19,929 bases of DNA from JAAFHN01 sp031421855 (GTDB lineage: Bacteria; Pseudomonadota; Gammaproteobacteria; Burkholderiales; Burkholderiaceae_C), in the NCBI GenBank assembly GCA_031421855.1, contig JANOPN010000011.1:1-19929 (forward strand), in the 5' to 3' direction. Shown here piece by piece: positions 1 to 8,634 of the stretch (positions within the stretch are counted from its first letter, which is position 1; each line of letters starts with the position of its first letter). Both the position numbers and the translations under genes were made by a program. The notes beneath the pieces are model-generated. The model was not told the DNA's origin. It was given only the letters and a program-made list of their open reading frames with translations, and did not search any database.

Positions 1-200
1 ATCACCGCGCCCACGTACACGAGCACCAGTGACAGAGCCAAGAACTCAGACTTCAGCAGCACCCAAATGGCGGCAGCTTGAAAGAACGACAGCACCAGAT
101 ACAGCGCAGCATGCACCATGTTCTTTGCAGTGATCACCATGAAGGCGGCAAACAGCAACACCGTGCTGAATATGTAGAAGAGTGCGGTTTTGGAATCCAT
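1..200 (-). CDS. nuoJ: NADH-quinone oxidoreductase subunit J (5' part only)
   Basis: This is the N-terminal 66 codons of NuoJ, a membrane subunit of the proton-pumping arm of complex I; the rest lies beyond the left edge. The ATG is at 200-198. The visible protein starts MDSKTALFYIFS and has two hydrophobic segments at about residues 6-24 and 30-48. Between them is a short polar stretch with the family pattern T-A-K-N-M-V-H-A-A-L-Y-L-V-L, and EFLALSLVLVYVGAV follows. These match the first helices of betaproteobacterial NuoJ. The gene follows nuoI after a 41-base gap and is the last visible gene of the operon. Identity is confident from the sequence and the position after nuoI; the C-terminus cannot be judged. 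Confidence 0.93.
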   Translation of the reverse strand, partial: MDSKTALFYIFSTVLLFAAFMVITAKNMVHAALYLVLSFFQAAAIWVLLKSEFLALSLVLVYVGAV

Positions 201-241
201 GGGTTTGTCTGTTTTGCGACGAGGCGTCTTGTTCGCGGTGC

Positions 242-778
242 TCAGCGGTACGGCGCATCGGCAGCGCGGCTTGCTGCAATTTCTTTCTCATACCGGTCGC
301 CGACGGCGAGCAACATGTCTTTGGTGAAATAAAGGTCACCGCGTTTCTCGCCGTGGTACTCCAAAATATGGGTCTCAACGATGCTGTCAACCGGGCAGCT
401 TTCTTCGCAAAACCCGCAAAAAATACACTTGGTCAGGTCGATGTCGTATCGGCTGGTGCGGCGCGAACCATCTGCCCGCACGTCGCTCTCGATCGTGATC
501 GCCATTGCTGGACAAACCGCCTCGCACAGCTTGCACGCGATGCAGCGTTCTTCGCCGTTTTCATAGCGCCTCAGCGCATGCAATCCCCGAAACCGAGGCG
601 ATTGTGGCGTCTTTTCTTCGGGGAATTGAACTGTGATCTTGCGGCGAAACGCGTGCCGCCCAGTCAGCGACATGCCCTTGAAGAGCTCAAGCAGCAAAAA
701 ACTCTTGAAAAAGTCACCCCAAGAGAACCTGCTTGGTATGGCCGCTGAGGCGTCAAAATTAATGGCGGTGGTGGTCAT
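242..778 (-). CDS. nuoI: NADH-quinone oxidoreductase subunit I (8Fe ferredoxin-type subunit)
   Basis: NuoI carries the two [4Fe-4S] clusters N6a and N6b, which pass electrons from the peripheral arm toward cluster N2 in NuoB. Both ferredoxin motifs are intact: CIACKLCEAVCP (Cys79, 82, 85, 89) and CIFCGFCEESCP (Cys118, 121, 124, 128). An N-terminal amphipathic stretch (FFKSFLLLELFKGMSLTGR, about residues 23-41) matches the membrane-associating part of the family. I chose the ATG at 778-776 (protein MTTTAINFD, 178 residues). The frame stays open another 33 codons upstream, but that stretch overlaps the nuoH 3' end and is not family-like. Only 14 bases separate it from the nuoH stop, which fits a coupled operon. 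Confidence 0.96.
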   Translation of the reverse strand: MTTTAINFDASAAIPSRFSWGDFFKSFLLLELFKGMSLTGRHAFRRKITVQFPEEKTPQSPRFRGLHALRRYENGEERCIACKLCEAVCPAMAITIESDVRADGSRRTSRYDIDLTKCIFCGFCEESCPVDSIVETHILEYHGEKRGDLYFTKDMLLAVGDRYEKEIAASRAADAPYR

Positions 779-792
779 TCGTGGTGCCTGAC

Positions 793-1875
793 TTACTTCC
801 AAATGTTCCAAGACGTCTGCATCCATGCGCCGACGACAACCAACCAAACCAAGGTCACTGGGATGAAAATCTTCCAACCGAGTCGCATGATTTGGTCATA
901 GCGAAAACGCGGAAAAGTTGCACGCACCCAAATGAACAATGTGACGACAAAAAACGCCTTCAAGCCAAGCCAGATCCAGCCAGGAATCCAATTAAATAAG
1001 TCGCTGTCGATGGGTGACAACCAGCCGCCCAAGAACATGATTGCCGCTAGGGTCGCGACCAAAATCATGTTCGCATATTCGGCCAAGAAGAACATTGCAA
1101 ACGACATGCCTGAGTACTCAACCATGTGCCCGGCGACGATTTCTGATTCACCCTCAACCACGTCAAACGGATGGCGGTTGGTCTCAGCAATCCCCGAGAT
1201 GATGTACACCACAAAAATCGGTAACAACGGAAGCCAATTCCAACTCAAGAAATTCAGTCCGCTTGCTGCAAACTCGCCCTTGGCTTGCGCCATGACGATG
1301 TCGGTCAAGTTCAGAGAAGCAGACACCATCAGCACGACAACGAAGCAAAAACCCATGGCAATCTCGTAGCTCACCATTTGAGCGGAAGCGCGCAACGCGC
1401 CCAAGAATGCGTACTTGGAATTGCTTGCCCAGCCTGCGATGATCACGCCGTAGACCTCCATCGATGTGATCGCCAACACAAACAACAAGCCTGCATTGAT
1501 GTTGGAGAGCGCCACTTCGGGGCCAAACGGCACAACCGCCCACGCCGCCAACGCGGGCATGATGGTCATGATCGGGCCCAAGATGAACAATCGTTTGTTC
1601 GATGCCGCTGGGATGATGATCTCTTTGGTCAGCAACTTAATGGCATCAGCAATTGGTTGCAACAGGCCGAGCGGACCTACGCGGTTAGGGCCGATGCGGA
1701 TTTGCATCCAGCCAATGGCTTTTCGCTCCCAAAGCGTGAGATAGGCCACACAACCCATCAACGGCAAAACCACACAGATGATCTTGATCAAAGTCCAAAT
1801 CACTGGCCAGGCCATCGCCGCCCACCAAGGTGCGGCGATCAACCCCTGCCCCATGCTGAAAAGGGTGTCGATCAT
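793..1875 (-). CDS. nuoH: NADH-quinone oxidoreductase subunit H (quinone-site membrane subunit)
   Basis: NuoH is the membrane subunit that, with NuoB and NuoD, forms the ubiquinone-binding pocket and links electron transfer to proton pumping. The 360-residue product is full length and very hydrophobic, with about eight membrane segments. Family hallmarks are present: the loop ERKAIGWMQIRIGPNRVGP at residues 50-68, and the acidic quinone-cavity loop AETNRHPFDVVEGESE at about residues 229-244, followed by EIVAGHMVEYSG. Its ATG (1875-1873) overlaps the nuoG TGA by four bases (ATGA), a translational coupling arrangement. Nothing is missing from the conserved loops. Confidence 0.97.
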   Translation of the reverse strand: MIDTLFSMGQGLIAAPWWAAMAWPVIWTLIKIICVVLPLMGCVAYLTLWERKAIGWMQIRIGPNRVGPLGLLQPIADAIKLLTKEIIIPAASNKRLFILGPIMTIMPALAAWAVVPFGPEVALSNINAGLLFVLAITSMEVYGVIIAGWASNSKYAFLGALRASAQMVSYEIAMGFCFVVVLMVSASLNLTDIVMAQAKGEFAASGLNFLSWNWLPLLPIFVVYIISGIAETNRHPFDVVEGESEIVAGHMVEYSGMSFAMFFLAEYANMILVATLAAIMFLGGWLSPIDSDLFNWIPGWIWLGLKAFFVVTLFIWVRATFPRFRYDQIMRLGWKIFIPVTLVWLVVVGAWMQTSWNIWK

Positions 1876-3986
1876 GCGCTCACCTCCTCGCGGGCATCGG
1901 CTGTCAGCTGCAACGATGCCGCGCGGCGCACCAAGCCGTCCAATTGATAGATTTTGACGACTTTTTGCTCTCTGGTCTCCGGATTCATTGGGCTAAATGC
2001 TATTCTATTAATAGCAACTGTCGACTCATTACTGAGTTGCGATGAATCGACGCTCGCCGCTTTGAGCACGTCTTCGGTCGACTCATAGGCAAAGCCGTCC
2101 AAACCAAGCAAGTTACCCAGTACTCGCAACACTTTCCATGCAGGCCGCGTGTCGCCAAGCGGTTTAACCACCGCGTGAAAGCTTTGGGCAACGCCCTCGG
2201 CGTTCACAAACGTCCCCGAGGTCTCGGTGAATGGCGCGATGGGCAACAGCACATCGGCAATGTCCATATTCGCTTTGAATGGACTGAGCGACACGATCAT
2301 CTCGCTGGCGTTGAGCGCTAAGGCCCCAACGGCAGAGTCGTGTGCTGGCTCGTTGTTCAACAACAGCACAGCCCTAGCCTGCCCGCTCAATATTTGACCA
2401 GCGTTCAAGCCGCCTGCGCGTGGCTGCGCCCCGACCATTTGCGCGCCAACGGTGTTGGCGGCTTCGGTGAGGTAACCCACGCTTGCCCCGGTTTGCTGAC
2501 CGATCCACTCACAAAGCGCCAACAACTCTTCAGCTTGGGCGTGATGCGCTGCGGCATTGCCCAGCAAAATTGCTTTTCGTTCGCCGCCGAGCAAACTCTT
2601 CGCAATCGCGGTTGACGCCGCCGTCGCGGTTGCGACGAACTGAGCCGGCAGAGGCGATGCAAGCGACTTCTCAGCCGAAATCGACACACAAATGGCAGCC
2701 AATTCGCCAAGCCAATTGACCGAGGCGGTACAAGAAACGCTCGCAAGTGGCATGGCCCAATCGGCATCAACTGACGTGATGGCGTGAACTTGGGCACCTT
2801 TGCGCACGGATTGGCGAACGCGCTGCGCAAACAACGGGTGATCTTTGCGCAAGTTCGACCCAACAACCAAAACACGTTGCAGCGTCGAGAGTTTGGCAAT
2901 CGAGCAGCCGAGCCAACGGACACCTCCACCACTTCGAAATTGCGCGGCGCGCGCTCGGTGATCGATGCTGTCGCTGCCAAGTCCGCGCACAAGCGACGCC
3001 GCTAAAAACAACTCTTCGATGGTGCTGTGCGGGCTCACGAGCGCTGCGACAGAGTTCGCGCCATGGACAGCGCTGATTTGCTTGATGCCATTGGCAACAT
3101 ATTCGAGCGCGGTGGTCCAATCCACTGGCTTCCAGTCCCCGCCCTGCTTGATCATGGGCTGAGTCAGCCGCTCATCTCCGTTGAGCGATTCGTAACTGAA
3201 ACGGTCTCGATCGGCAATCCAGCACTCGTTGATCGATTCATTCTCCAAGGGCACAACACGCATGACCTTGTTCGCCTTGACCTGCACGATGAGGTTGGAG
3301 CCAGTCGAATCATGCGGGCTGATCGACTTGCGTCGTGAAAGCTCCCATGTGCGGGCCGAGTAGCGAAACGGCTTGCTTGTTAGTGCACCAACCGGACAAA
3401 TGTCGATCATGTTGCCGGACAGCTCGCTGTCAACTGACTGGCCAACAAAAGTCTCAATCTCGGCATGTTCGCCACGGTGGCTCATGCCCAACTCCATGAT
3501 GCCCGCAACCTCTTGACCGAAGCGCACGCAGCGCGTGCAGTGGATGCAGCGGCTCATCTCCTGCATGCTGACCAGCGGACCGACGTCTTTGTGGAATACC
3601 ACTCTCTTTTCTTCTTCGTAACGCGATGCCGAACCGCCATAGCCTACGGCCAAGTCTTGCAATTGGCACTCACCGCCTTGATCACAAATTGGGCAATCCA
3701 AGGGGTGATTGATCAGCAAAAACTCCATCACGCCTTGTTGAGCTTTGATCGCTTTGTCGCTTTTGGTGCGAACGACCATCCCTTGCGTCACAGGCGTGGC
3801 GCACGCCGGCATCGGTTTGGGCGCTTTCTCCACGTCGACCAAGCACATGCGGCAGTTGGCGGCGATGCTGAGCTTCTTGTGATAACAAAAGTGCGGGATA
3901 TAGGTCCCAGCGGCTTCAGCGGCGTGCATGATCATGCTGCCCTCGTGGGCTTGCAGCTTTTGACCGTCTAGTTCGATTTCAACCAT
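1872..3986 (-). CDS. nuoG: NADH-quinone oxidoreductase subunit G
   Basis: NuoG is the large iron-sulfur subunit of the peripheral arm (704 residues). Ligands are visible for N1b [2Fe-2S] (Cys34, 45, 48, 62), for N5 with its unusual histidine ligand (His94, Cys98, 101, 107), and for N4 (Cys147, 150, 153, 197). The molybdopterin-oxidoreductase-like domain follows from about residue 215. Around residues 208-230, where some NuoG proteins carry the N7 cluster motif, there is no cysteine, so N7 is inferred to be absent. Near the C-terminus, residues about 657-671 (VAINRIAFSPMNPET) are encoded by a copy of the dispersed repeat described separately. After it the frame continues into the conserved-looking KIYQLDGLVRRAASLQLTADAR. 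The start is ATG 3986-3984, 33 bases after the nuoF stop. Confidence 0.97.
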   Translation of the reverse strand: MVEIELDGQKLQAHEGSMIMHAAEAAGTYIPHFCYHKKLSIAANCRMCLVDVEKAPKPMPACATPVTQGMVVRTKSDKAIKAQQGVMEFLLINHPLDCPICDQGGECQLQDLAVGYGGSASRYEEEKRVVFHKDVGPLVSMQEMSRCIHCTRCVRFGQEVAGIMELGMSHRGEHAEIETFVGQSVDSELSGNMIDICPVGALTSKPFRYSARTWELSRRKSISPHDSTGSNLIVQVKANKVMRVVPLENESINECWIADRDRFSYESLNGDERLTQPMIKQGGDWKPVDWTTALEYVANGIKQISAVHGANSVAALVSPHSTIEELFLAASLVRGLGSDSIDHRARAAQFRSGGGVRWLGCSIAKLSTLQRVLVVGSNLRKDHPLFAQRVRQSVRKGAQVHAITSVDADWAMPLASVSCTASVNWLGELAAICVSISAEKSLASPLPAQFVATATAASTAIAKSLLGGERKAILLGNAAAHHAQAEELLALCEWIGQQTGASVGYLTEAANTVGAQMVGAQPRAGGLNAGQILSGQARAVLLLNNEPAHDSAVGALALNASEMIVSLSPFKANMDIADVLLPIAPFTETSGTFVNAEGVAQSFHAVVKPLGDTRPAWKVLRVLGNLLGLDGFAYESTEDVLKAASVDSSQLSNESTVAINRIAFSPMNPETREQKVVKIYQLDGLVRRAASLQLTADAREEVSA
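1973..2016 (+). repeat. Dispersed repeat copy A, inside nuoG
   Basis: The plus strand reads TGGTCTCCGGATTCATTG, then GGCTAAATGCTAT and an AT-rich tail ending ATTAATAGC. The first 18 bases differ from the family core TGGTCACCGGATTCATTG by one base. The copy lies antisense to nuoG and is translated in frame as part of its C-terminal linker. The tail (codons ATT AAT AGA ATA GCA TTT on the coding strand) is markedly more AT-rich than the surrounding gene, which supports insertion. Confidence 0.75.
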
Positions 3987-4019
3987 GTTTATTGCTCTGT
4001 TGACGCTGGTGCAAGATTC

Positions 4020-5378
4020 TCAGACGTAGGCTGGGACCATGCAGGTCTTGTGCGTGATGTGGTGCTCGAACTCGTGTCGATAATGCTTGATCATGGCTCG
4101 CACGGGCATGGCGGCGGCATCGCCCAGCGCGCAAATCGTGCGCCCCTGAATGTTGTCGCTCACGCTGTTGAGTAGCTCGATGTCGCTTTCGCGGCCGTGC
4201 CCGTGTTCGATGCGATCGACCATGCGCCAAAGCCAGCCGGTGCCCTCGCGACACGGCGTGCATTGGCCACAACTTTCATGCATGTAAAAGTAGCTCAACC
4301 GAAGCAAGCTCTTGACCATGCAGCGCGAATCATCCATGACAATGACTGCCCCTGACCCCAGCATCGACCCCGCCTTGGCGATCGAGTCGTAATCCATGGT
4401 GGTGTCCATCATGATGTCGGCCGGCAAAACGGGCATTGACGACCCACCCGGAATCACTGCTTTGAGTGTGCGACCTGGCCGCATGCCACCCGCAAGCTCG
4501 AGCAGCTTGGAAAACGGTGTGCCCATCGGCACTTCATAGTTGCCCGGCAACGCCACGTCGCCACTGACCGAGAATATCTTGGTGCCGCCGTTGTTGGGCT
4601 TGCCACACGCCAAATAGCTTGCGCCGCCATTGCGAATGATCCAAGGTACCGCTGCAAATGTCTCGGTGTTGTTGATGGTGGTGGGCTTGCCGTACAAGCC
4701 AAAACTCGCCGGAAACGGCGGCTTGAAGCGAGGCTGCCCTTTTTTGCCTTCGAGCGACTCAAGCAACGCCGTCTCTTCACCACAAATGTATGCACCAAAA
4801 CCATGGAACGCATGCAGCTGAAAGTTGAAGCTGCTGCCCATGATGGCATCACCCAAAAAGCCAGCTTCACGCGCCTGCTGTAAGGCAAGCTCAAACCGGT
4901 CGTAGGTTTTGAAGATCTCACCGTGGATGTAGTTGTAACCCACACTGATACCCATCGCGAACGCGGCAATGGCCATGCCTTCGATGACGATGTGCGGGTT
5001 GAATTCCAAAATGTCTCGGTCTTTGCAGGTGCCAGGCTCGCCTTCGTCGCTGTTGCAAACCAGGTATTTTTGCCCCGGAAATTGGCGCGGCATGAAGCTC
5101 CACTTCAACCCTGTCGGAAACCCAGCGCCTCCGCGCCCGCGAAGCGCAGACTCTTTGACTGTGGCAATGACTTGATCTTGGGTCATGGGCTCAGATCCAT
5201 CGAGCCCCGCCAAAATTTTGCGAAGGGCGACGTAGCCGCCGCGCGCCACGTAGTCTTTCAATTGCCAATTCTTGCCGTCTAGGCCATCCATGATCTGGGG
5301 GCTGATGTGCCGCCCGTGGAAACTGGATTGAACGCCAGTGGCTTGAAACTGCGCCAAAATATTCGCTGCACTGGTCAT
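4020..5378 (-). CDS. nuoF: NADH-quinone oxidoreductase subunit F (NADH/FMN-binding subunit)
   Basis: NuoF binds NADH and FMN and holds the [4Fe-4S] cluster N3; it is the entry point of electrons into complex I. The 452-residue product has the glycine-rich nucleotide/FMN region GRGGAGFPTGLKWSF (residues 81-95). It also has NSDEGEPGTCKDR (109-121), the GEETALLESLEGKKGQPRF segment (200-218), and the cluster motif SCGQCTPCREG with Cys370, 373 and 376 plus Cys416. The ATG (5378-5376) overlaps the nuoE TGA by four bases. All expected ligands are present and the length is normal for the family. Confidence 0.97.
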   Translation of the reverse strand: MTSAANILAQFQATGVQSSFHGRHISPQIMDGLDGKNWQLKDYVARGGYVALRKILAGLDGSEPMTQDQVIATVKESALRGRGGAGFPTGLKWSFMPRQFPGQKYLVCNSDEGEPGTCKDRDILEFNPHIVIEGMAIAAFAMGISVGYNYIHGEIFKTYDRFELALQQAREAGFLGDAIMGSSFNFQLHAFHGFGAYICGEETALLESLEGKKGQPRFKPPFPASFGLYGKPTTINNTETFAAVPWIIRNGGASYLACGKPNNGGTKIFSVSGDVALPGNYEVPMGTPFSKLLELAGGMRPGRTLKAVIPGGSSMPVLPADIMMDTTMDYDSIAKAGSMLGSGAVIVMDDSRCMVKSLLRLSYFYMHESCGQCTPCREGTGWLWRMVDRIEHGHGRESDIELLNSVSDNIQGRTICALGDAAAMPVRAMIKHYRHEFEHHITHKTCMVPAYV

Positions 5379-5890
5379 GCTGATGTTGCCTCAGAGGCTC
5401 TGAGACCATCAATGAGTTGGTCAAGTTTTTCGTGGCTCATGAAGCTACACATGTGTCGATCGTTAACTAAAAGCACCGGCGAATCGGCGCACGCACCCAA
5501 ACACTCCGACGGCTGCAACGTGAAGCAACCATCGGCGGTGGTGCCACCAATCGCCACACCCAGTTTTTTCTCAAGATAATGCAACGCCGATTGGCCGTCG
5601 CGAAGCTGACAGGGCAAATTGGTGCACACATTCAACTTGAAGCGACCCACAGGGCGTTGGTTGTACATGTTGTAAAACGTGGTGACTTCGTGAACCGCAA
5701 TCGCGGTCATGCCCAAATGCTTGGCCACCGCTTGCTCAGATGCCGTGCTGACCCATCCCATTTCGTGCTGAACGATGGCCAAGCAACCCATCACCGCAGA
5801 CTGGCGCTGATCGCTGGGGTATTTCGCTACTTCCATGTCAAAACGTGCAATTGTTGCAGCGCTAAAAACCACTTGGTCGTTTGGGTTCAT
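5375..5890 (-). CDS. nuoE: NADH-quinone oxidoreductase subunit E (2Fe-2S subunit)
   Basis: This thioredoxin-like [2Fe-2S] subunit carries cluster N1a next to the FMN of NuoF. Its 171 residues include the ligand pattern Cys89-x4-Cys94 and, 36 residues on, Cys130-x3-Cys134 (ECLGAC). The helical N-terminal region (VAKYPSDQRQSAVMGCLAIVQHE) and the EVTTFYNMYN segment are typical. The ATG at 5890-5888 overlaps the nuoD stop by four bases, and the 3' end overlaps nuoF in the same way, so the gene is coupled on both sides. Confidence 0.97.
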   Translation of the reverse strand: MNPNDQVVFSAATIARFDMEVAKYPSDQRQSAVMGCLAIVQHEMGWVSTASEQAVAKHLGMTAIAVHEVTTFYNMYNQRPVGRFKLNVCTNLPCQLRDGQSALHYLEKKLGVAIGGTTADGCFTLQPSECLGACADSPVLLVNDRHMCSFMSHEKLDQLIDGLRASEATSA

Positions 5891-7140
5891 CGATCAATCT
5901 CTCCAAACACGATGTCCATGGTGCCGATGACTGCGACCGCGTCGGCAATCATGTGACCACGGGACATTTCATCCAAAGCGGCCAAGTGGGCGAACCCTGG
6001 CGCTCGGATTTTCAAACGATAGGGCTTGTTCGCGCCGTCGCTGACGATGTAGATGCCAAACTCACCCTTCGGATGTTCAACAGCCGCGTAAGCTTCGCCC
6101 TGCGGCACATGAAATCCTTCAGTGAAGAGTTTGAAATGGTGAATCAACTCTTCCATGTTGGACTTCATCCCCTCGCGCGACGGCGCAGCCACCTTCAGGT
6201 TGTCGGTGATCACTGGCCCAGGGTTCGCGCGCAACCAAGTCACGCATTGCTGGATGATGCGATTGCTCTGCTTCATTTCTTCCATGCGAACCAAGTAGCG
6301 GTCGTAACAGTCACCTGTTTTGCCAACTGGAACGTCAAAGTCCATCTTGGCGTACACGTCGTACGGTTGTTGCTTGCGCAAGTCCCATGCAAAACCCGAG
6401 CCACGAAGCATCGGCCCGGAGAACCCGAGGTTCAAAGCACGCTCGGGCGTAACGACACCAATGCCGACCGTGCGCTGCTTCCAAATCCGGTTGTCAGTCA
6501 ACAGTGTGTGGTATTCGTCCAAGTATGTCGGGAACCGCTTGGAGAAGTCGTCAATGAAGTCCAGCACGGTGCCGCTTCGGTTGTCGTTCATGGCGCGCAT
6601 CGACTTGGCGTTGCGCACTTTGCTCGCTTGATACTGGGGCATACTGGCTGGCAAGTCGCGGTACACGCCGCCCGGGCGGAAATACGCGGCGTGCATGCGC
6701 GCGCCTGAGACCGCTTCGTACACATCAAACAAATCTTCACGCTCGCGAAATGCGTACAGGAAAATCGTCATCGCGCCGCAGTCAAGCCCGTGGCAACCCA
6801 GCCACAAGAGATGATTGAGCAGCCGCGTGATCTCCGAGAACATCACCCGGATGTATTGCGCGCGCTCAGGCACCTCGACGCCCATCATTTTCTCGATGGC
6901 CAAACAATATGCATGCTCATTGCACATCATCGACACATAGTCCAAGCGGTCCATGTAGGGCAGCGACTGGATGTAAGTCTTGCTCTCCGCTAACTTCTCA
7001 GTCGCGCGGTGCAGCAAGCCAATGTGCGGATCTGCGCGCTGAATGACCTCGCCGTCTAACTCCAGCACCAAGCGAAGCACGCCGTGCGCCGCTGGATGCT
7101 GTGGCCCGAAGTTGAGTGTGTAGTTCTTGATCTCAGCCAT
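5887..7140 (-). CDS. nuoD: NADH-quinone oxidoreductase subunit D (49 kDa-type quinone-site subunit)
   Basis: NuoD is homologous to the large subunit of [NiFe] hydrogenases but lacks the metal ligands; it lines the quinone pocket with NuoB and NuoH. The 417-residue product begins MAEIKNYTLNFGPQHPAAHG. The quinone-proximal GPQHPAAHGVLR loop and the PHIGLLHRATEKLAE and YMDRLDYVSMMCNEH segments are intact. The C-terminus ends AVIGTMDIVFGEIDR, as usual. Its start codon lies inside the last codons of nuoC (8-base overlap, ATGGCTGA). A long open frame on the opposite strand covers the same bases and looks like a coding shadow. Confidence 0.97.
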   Translation of the reverse strand: MAEIKNYTLNFGPQHPAAHGVLRLVLELDGEVIQRADPHIGLLHRATEKLAESKTYIQSLPYMDRLDYVSMMCNEHAYCLAIEKMMGVEVPERAQYIRVMFSEITRLLNHLLWLGCHGLDCGAMTIFLYAFREREDLFDVYEAVSGARMHAAYFRPGGVYRDLPASMPQYQASKVRNAKSMRAMNDNRSGTVLDFIDDFSKRFPTYLDEYHTLLTDNRIWKQRTVGIGVVTPERALNLGFSGPMLRGSGFAWDLRKQQPYDVYAKMDFDVPVGKTGDCYDRYLVRMEEMKQSNRIIQQCVTWLRANPGPVITDNLKVAAPSREGMKSNMEELIHHFKLFTEGFHVPQGEAYAAVEHPKGEFGIYIVSDGANKPYRLKIRAPGFAHLAALDEMSRGHMIADAVAVIGTMDIVFGEIDR

Positions 7141-7747
7141 GCTTGATGCCGCCGTAGTTTTCCTCGCGAATCACGCGGGGCGTGATCTCTCTTGGCTCGA
7201 TGGTCACAGGTTGGTAAATGACCCGGCGCTGCTCGGCGTCATATCGCATTTCGACATGCCCCGAGGTCGGAAAATCCTTGCGGAAGGGATGCCCGATGAA
7301 ACCATAGTCAGTCAAAATTCTACGCAAATCGGCATGACCATCAAAGACGATGCCAAACAGATCAAAAGCTTCGCGCTCGAACCAATTCGCAGCCGTCCAC
7401 AATTCAGTGACGGACGCAACGACCGGAAAATCATCATCTGCTGCAAAGACTTTGAGCCGCAGGCGTTGGTTCAAACGAACGCTGAGCAAATGCGACACAA
7501 CACAAAACCTCGGCCCACTGTAGGCACCGTCTTTGTAGTCCGAGTAGTCAACCCCGCACAAATCCATCAATTGGTCAAAGTACAGGCCGTCGCCGTCGCG
7601 CAGCAATTTGGCGCAAGCGTGATAGTCATTGGCTGCCACCGTCAAAGTGACTTCATCCATCGACACCAACACTTGCTTGGCCATGCCGCCCAAGACAGCT
7701 TCAACTCGCGACTTGAGCAGCAACGCATCAAAATACAAAGTTGTCAC
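7133..7747 (-). CDS. nuoC: NADH-quinone oxidoreductase subunit C (30 kDa-type subunit)
   Basis: NuoC is a peripheral-arm scaffold subunit between NuoD and NuoB/NuoI, with no cofactor. The 204-residue product has the family signature EREAFDLFGIVFDGHADLRR followed by ILTDYGFIGHPFRKDFPTSG in its second half. The most plausible start is a GTG at 7747-7745. A GAAGG ribosome binding site lies nine bases upstream of it, and I see no in-frame ATG that keeps the N-terminal part. The gene follows nuoB after 34 bases and overlaps nuoD by eight. Confidence 0.95.
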   Translation of the reverse strand: MTTLYFDALLLKSRVEAVLGGMAKQVLVSMDEVTLTVAANDYHACAKLLRDGDGLYFDQLMDLCGVDYSDYKDGAYSGPRFCVVSHLLSVRLNQRLRLKVFAADDDFPVVASVTELWTAANWFEREAFDLFGIVFDGHADLRRILTDYGFIGHPFRKDFPTSGHVEMRYDAEQRRVIYQPVTIEPREITPRVIREENYGGIKHG

Positions 7748-7781
7748 GAGCGCGCACCTTCAAAATTCACTGGTTGCACGG

Positions 7782-8258
7782 TCAAGCCCTTGAAATCGTG
7801 TTGGTTCGGCGAATTTTTTGCTGCAGCTGCATGATGCCGTACATCAATGCCTCAGCCGTCGGCGGACACCCGGGTACATACACATCAACCGGCACGATGC
7901 GGTCACAACCGCGCACGACCGAATAACTGTAATGGTAGTAGCCACCGCCATTGGCGCACGAGCCCATTGACAACACCCAACGCGGCTCGGGCATTTGGTC
8001 GTACACCTTGCGCAAAGCGGGTGCCATTTTGTTGCACAGCGTGCCAGCAACGATCATCAAGTCAGACTGGCGCGGACTGGGCCGAAAAACGATGCCAAAC
8101 CGATCCAAGTCGTAGCGGGCAGCACCAGCATGCATCATCTCGACAGCGCAGCAAGCCAAGCCAAACGTCATTGGCCAAAGTGAGCCCGTTTTAGCCCAGT
8201 TGAAAACGGCGTCGACGGATGTCGTGGCGATGTTTTCTTTGAAAATGCCTTCAATCAT
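7782..8258 (-). CDS. nuoB: NADH-quinone oxidoreductase subunit B (cluster N2 subunit)
   Basis: NuoB (PSST-type) carries cluster N2, the direct electron donor to ubiquinone. Its 158 residues contain the unusual adjacent cysteine pair Cys36-Cys37 (GLACCAVEMM), Cys101 (MGSCANGGGYYHYSYS) and Cys131 (VPGCPPTAEAL), the four expected N2 ligands. Other conserved segments such as FRPSPRQSDLMIVAGT are intact. The ATG at 8258-8256 comes three bases after the nuoA stop. Confidence 0.97.
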   Translation of the reverse strand: MIEGIFKENIATTSVDAVFNWAKTGSLWPMTFGLACCAVEMMHAGAARYDLDRFGIVFRPSPRQSDLMIVAGTLCNKMAPALRKVYDQMPEPRWVLSMGSCANGGGYYHYSYSVVRGCDRIVPVDVYVPGCPPTAEALMYGIMQLQQKIRRTNTISRA

Positions 8259-8261
8259 GGT

Positions 8262-8621
8262 TCATTCCCAGTCTAGGGCTCCTTTTTTCCATTCGTAGAC
8301 AAAACCCACTACGAGGATACCCAAGAACGACATCACCGCCCAAAAGCCGGTGGCACCGATGTCCTTCAAAGCAACAGCCCAAGGAAACAGGAACGCGATC
8401 TCCAGATCGAACAAAATGAACAAAATGGCGACCAGGTAGTAGCGCACGTCAAATTGCATCCGAGCGTCTTCAAAGGCCTCAAACCCGCATTCGTAAGGGG
8501 AGTTTTTCTCTGAATTGGGCTTATTTGGACCCAATATGTACCCCAGTGCTTGGGGCACGACGCCGACACCGAGGCCGACCAAGATGAACAACAGAATCGG
8601 GAGGTATTGATCGAGGTTCAT
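8262..8621 (-). CDS. nuoA: NADH-quinone oxidoreductase subunit A
   Basis: NuoA is a small three-helix membrane subunit next to NuoH at the quinone end of the membrane arm. The ATG at 8621-8619 gives 119 residues starting MNLDQYLPILLF. The frame is open 16 codons further up, but that would run into the leader hairpin and is not family-like. Helices lie at about residues 5-28, 60-82 and 90-110. The conserved loop NSPYECGFEAFEDARMQFD (Cys45) and the acidic FDLEIAFLFPWA (Asp72, Glu74) are present. A strong GGAGG lies 13 bases upstream of the ATG and forms part of a hairpin stem. This is the first gene of the nuo operon. Confidence 0.96.
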   Translation of the reverse strand: MNLDQYLPILLFILVGLGVGVVPQALGYILGPNKPNSEKNSPYECGFEAFEDARMQFDVRYYLVAILFILFDLEIAFLFPWAVALKDIGATGFWAVMSFLGILVVGFVYEWKKGALDWE

Positions 8622-8634
8622 TGCGCCGCTCAAA

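Noticed and set aside
1285..1947. A 220-codon open frame opposite nuoH
   Set aside because: Its His/Asp/Arg-rich composition is typical of the reverse frame of membrane protein genes; it overlaps conserved nuoH completely.
5881..6708. A 275-codon open frame on the plus strand opposite nuoD
   Set aside because: It lies wholly antisense to a well-conserved gene, has no recognisable motifs, and such frames are common in GC-rich coding DNA.
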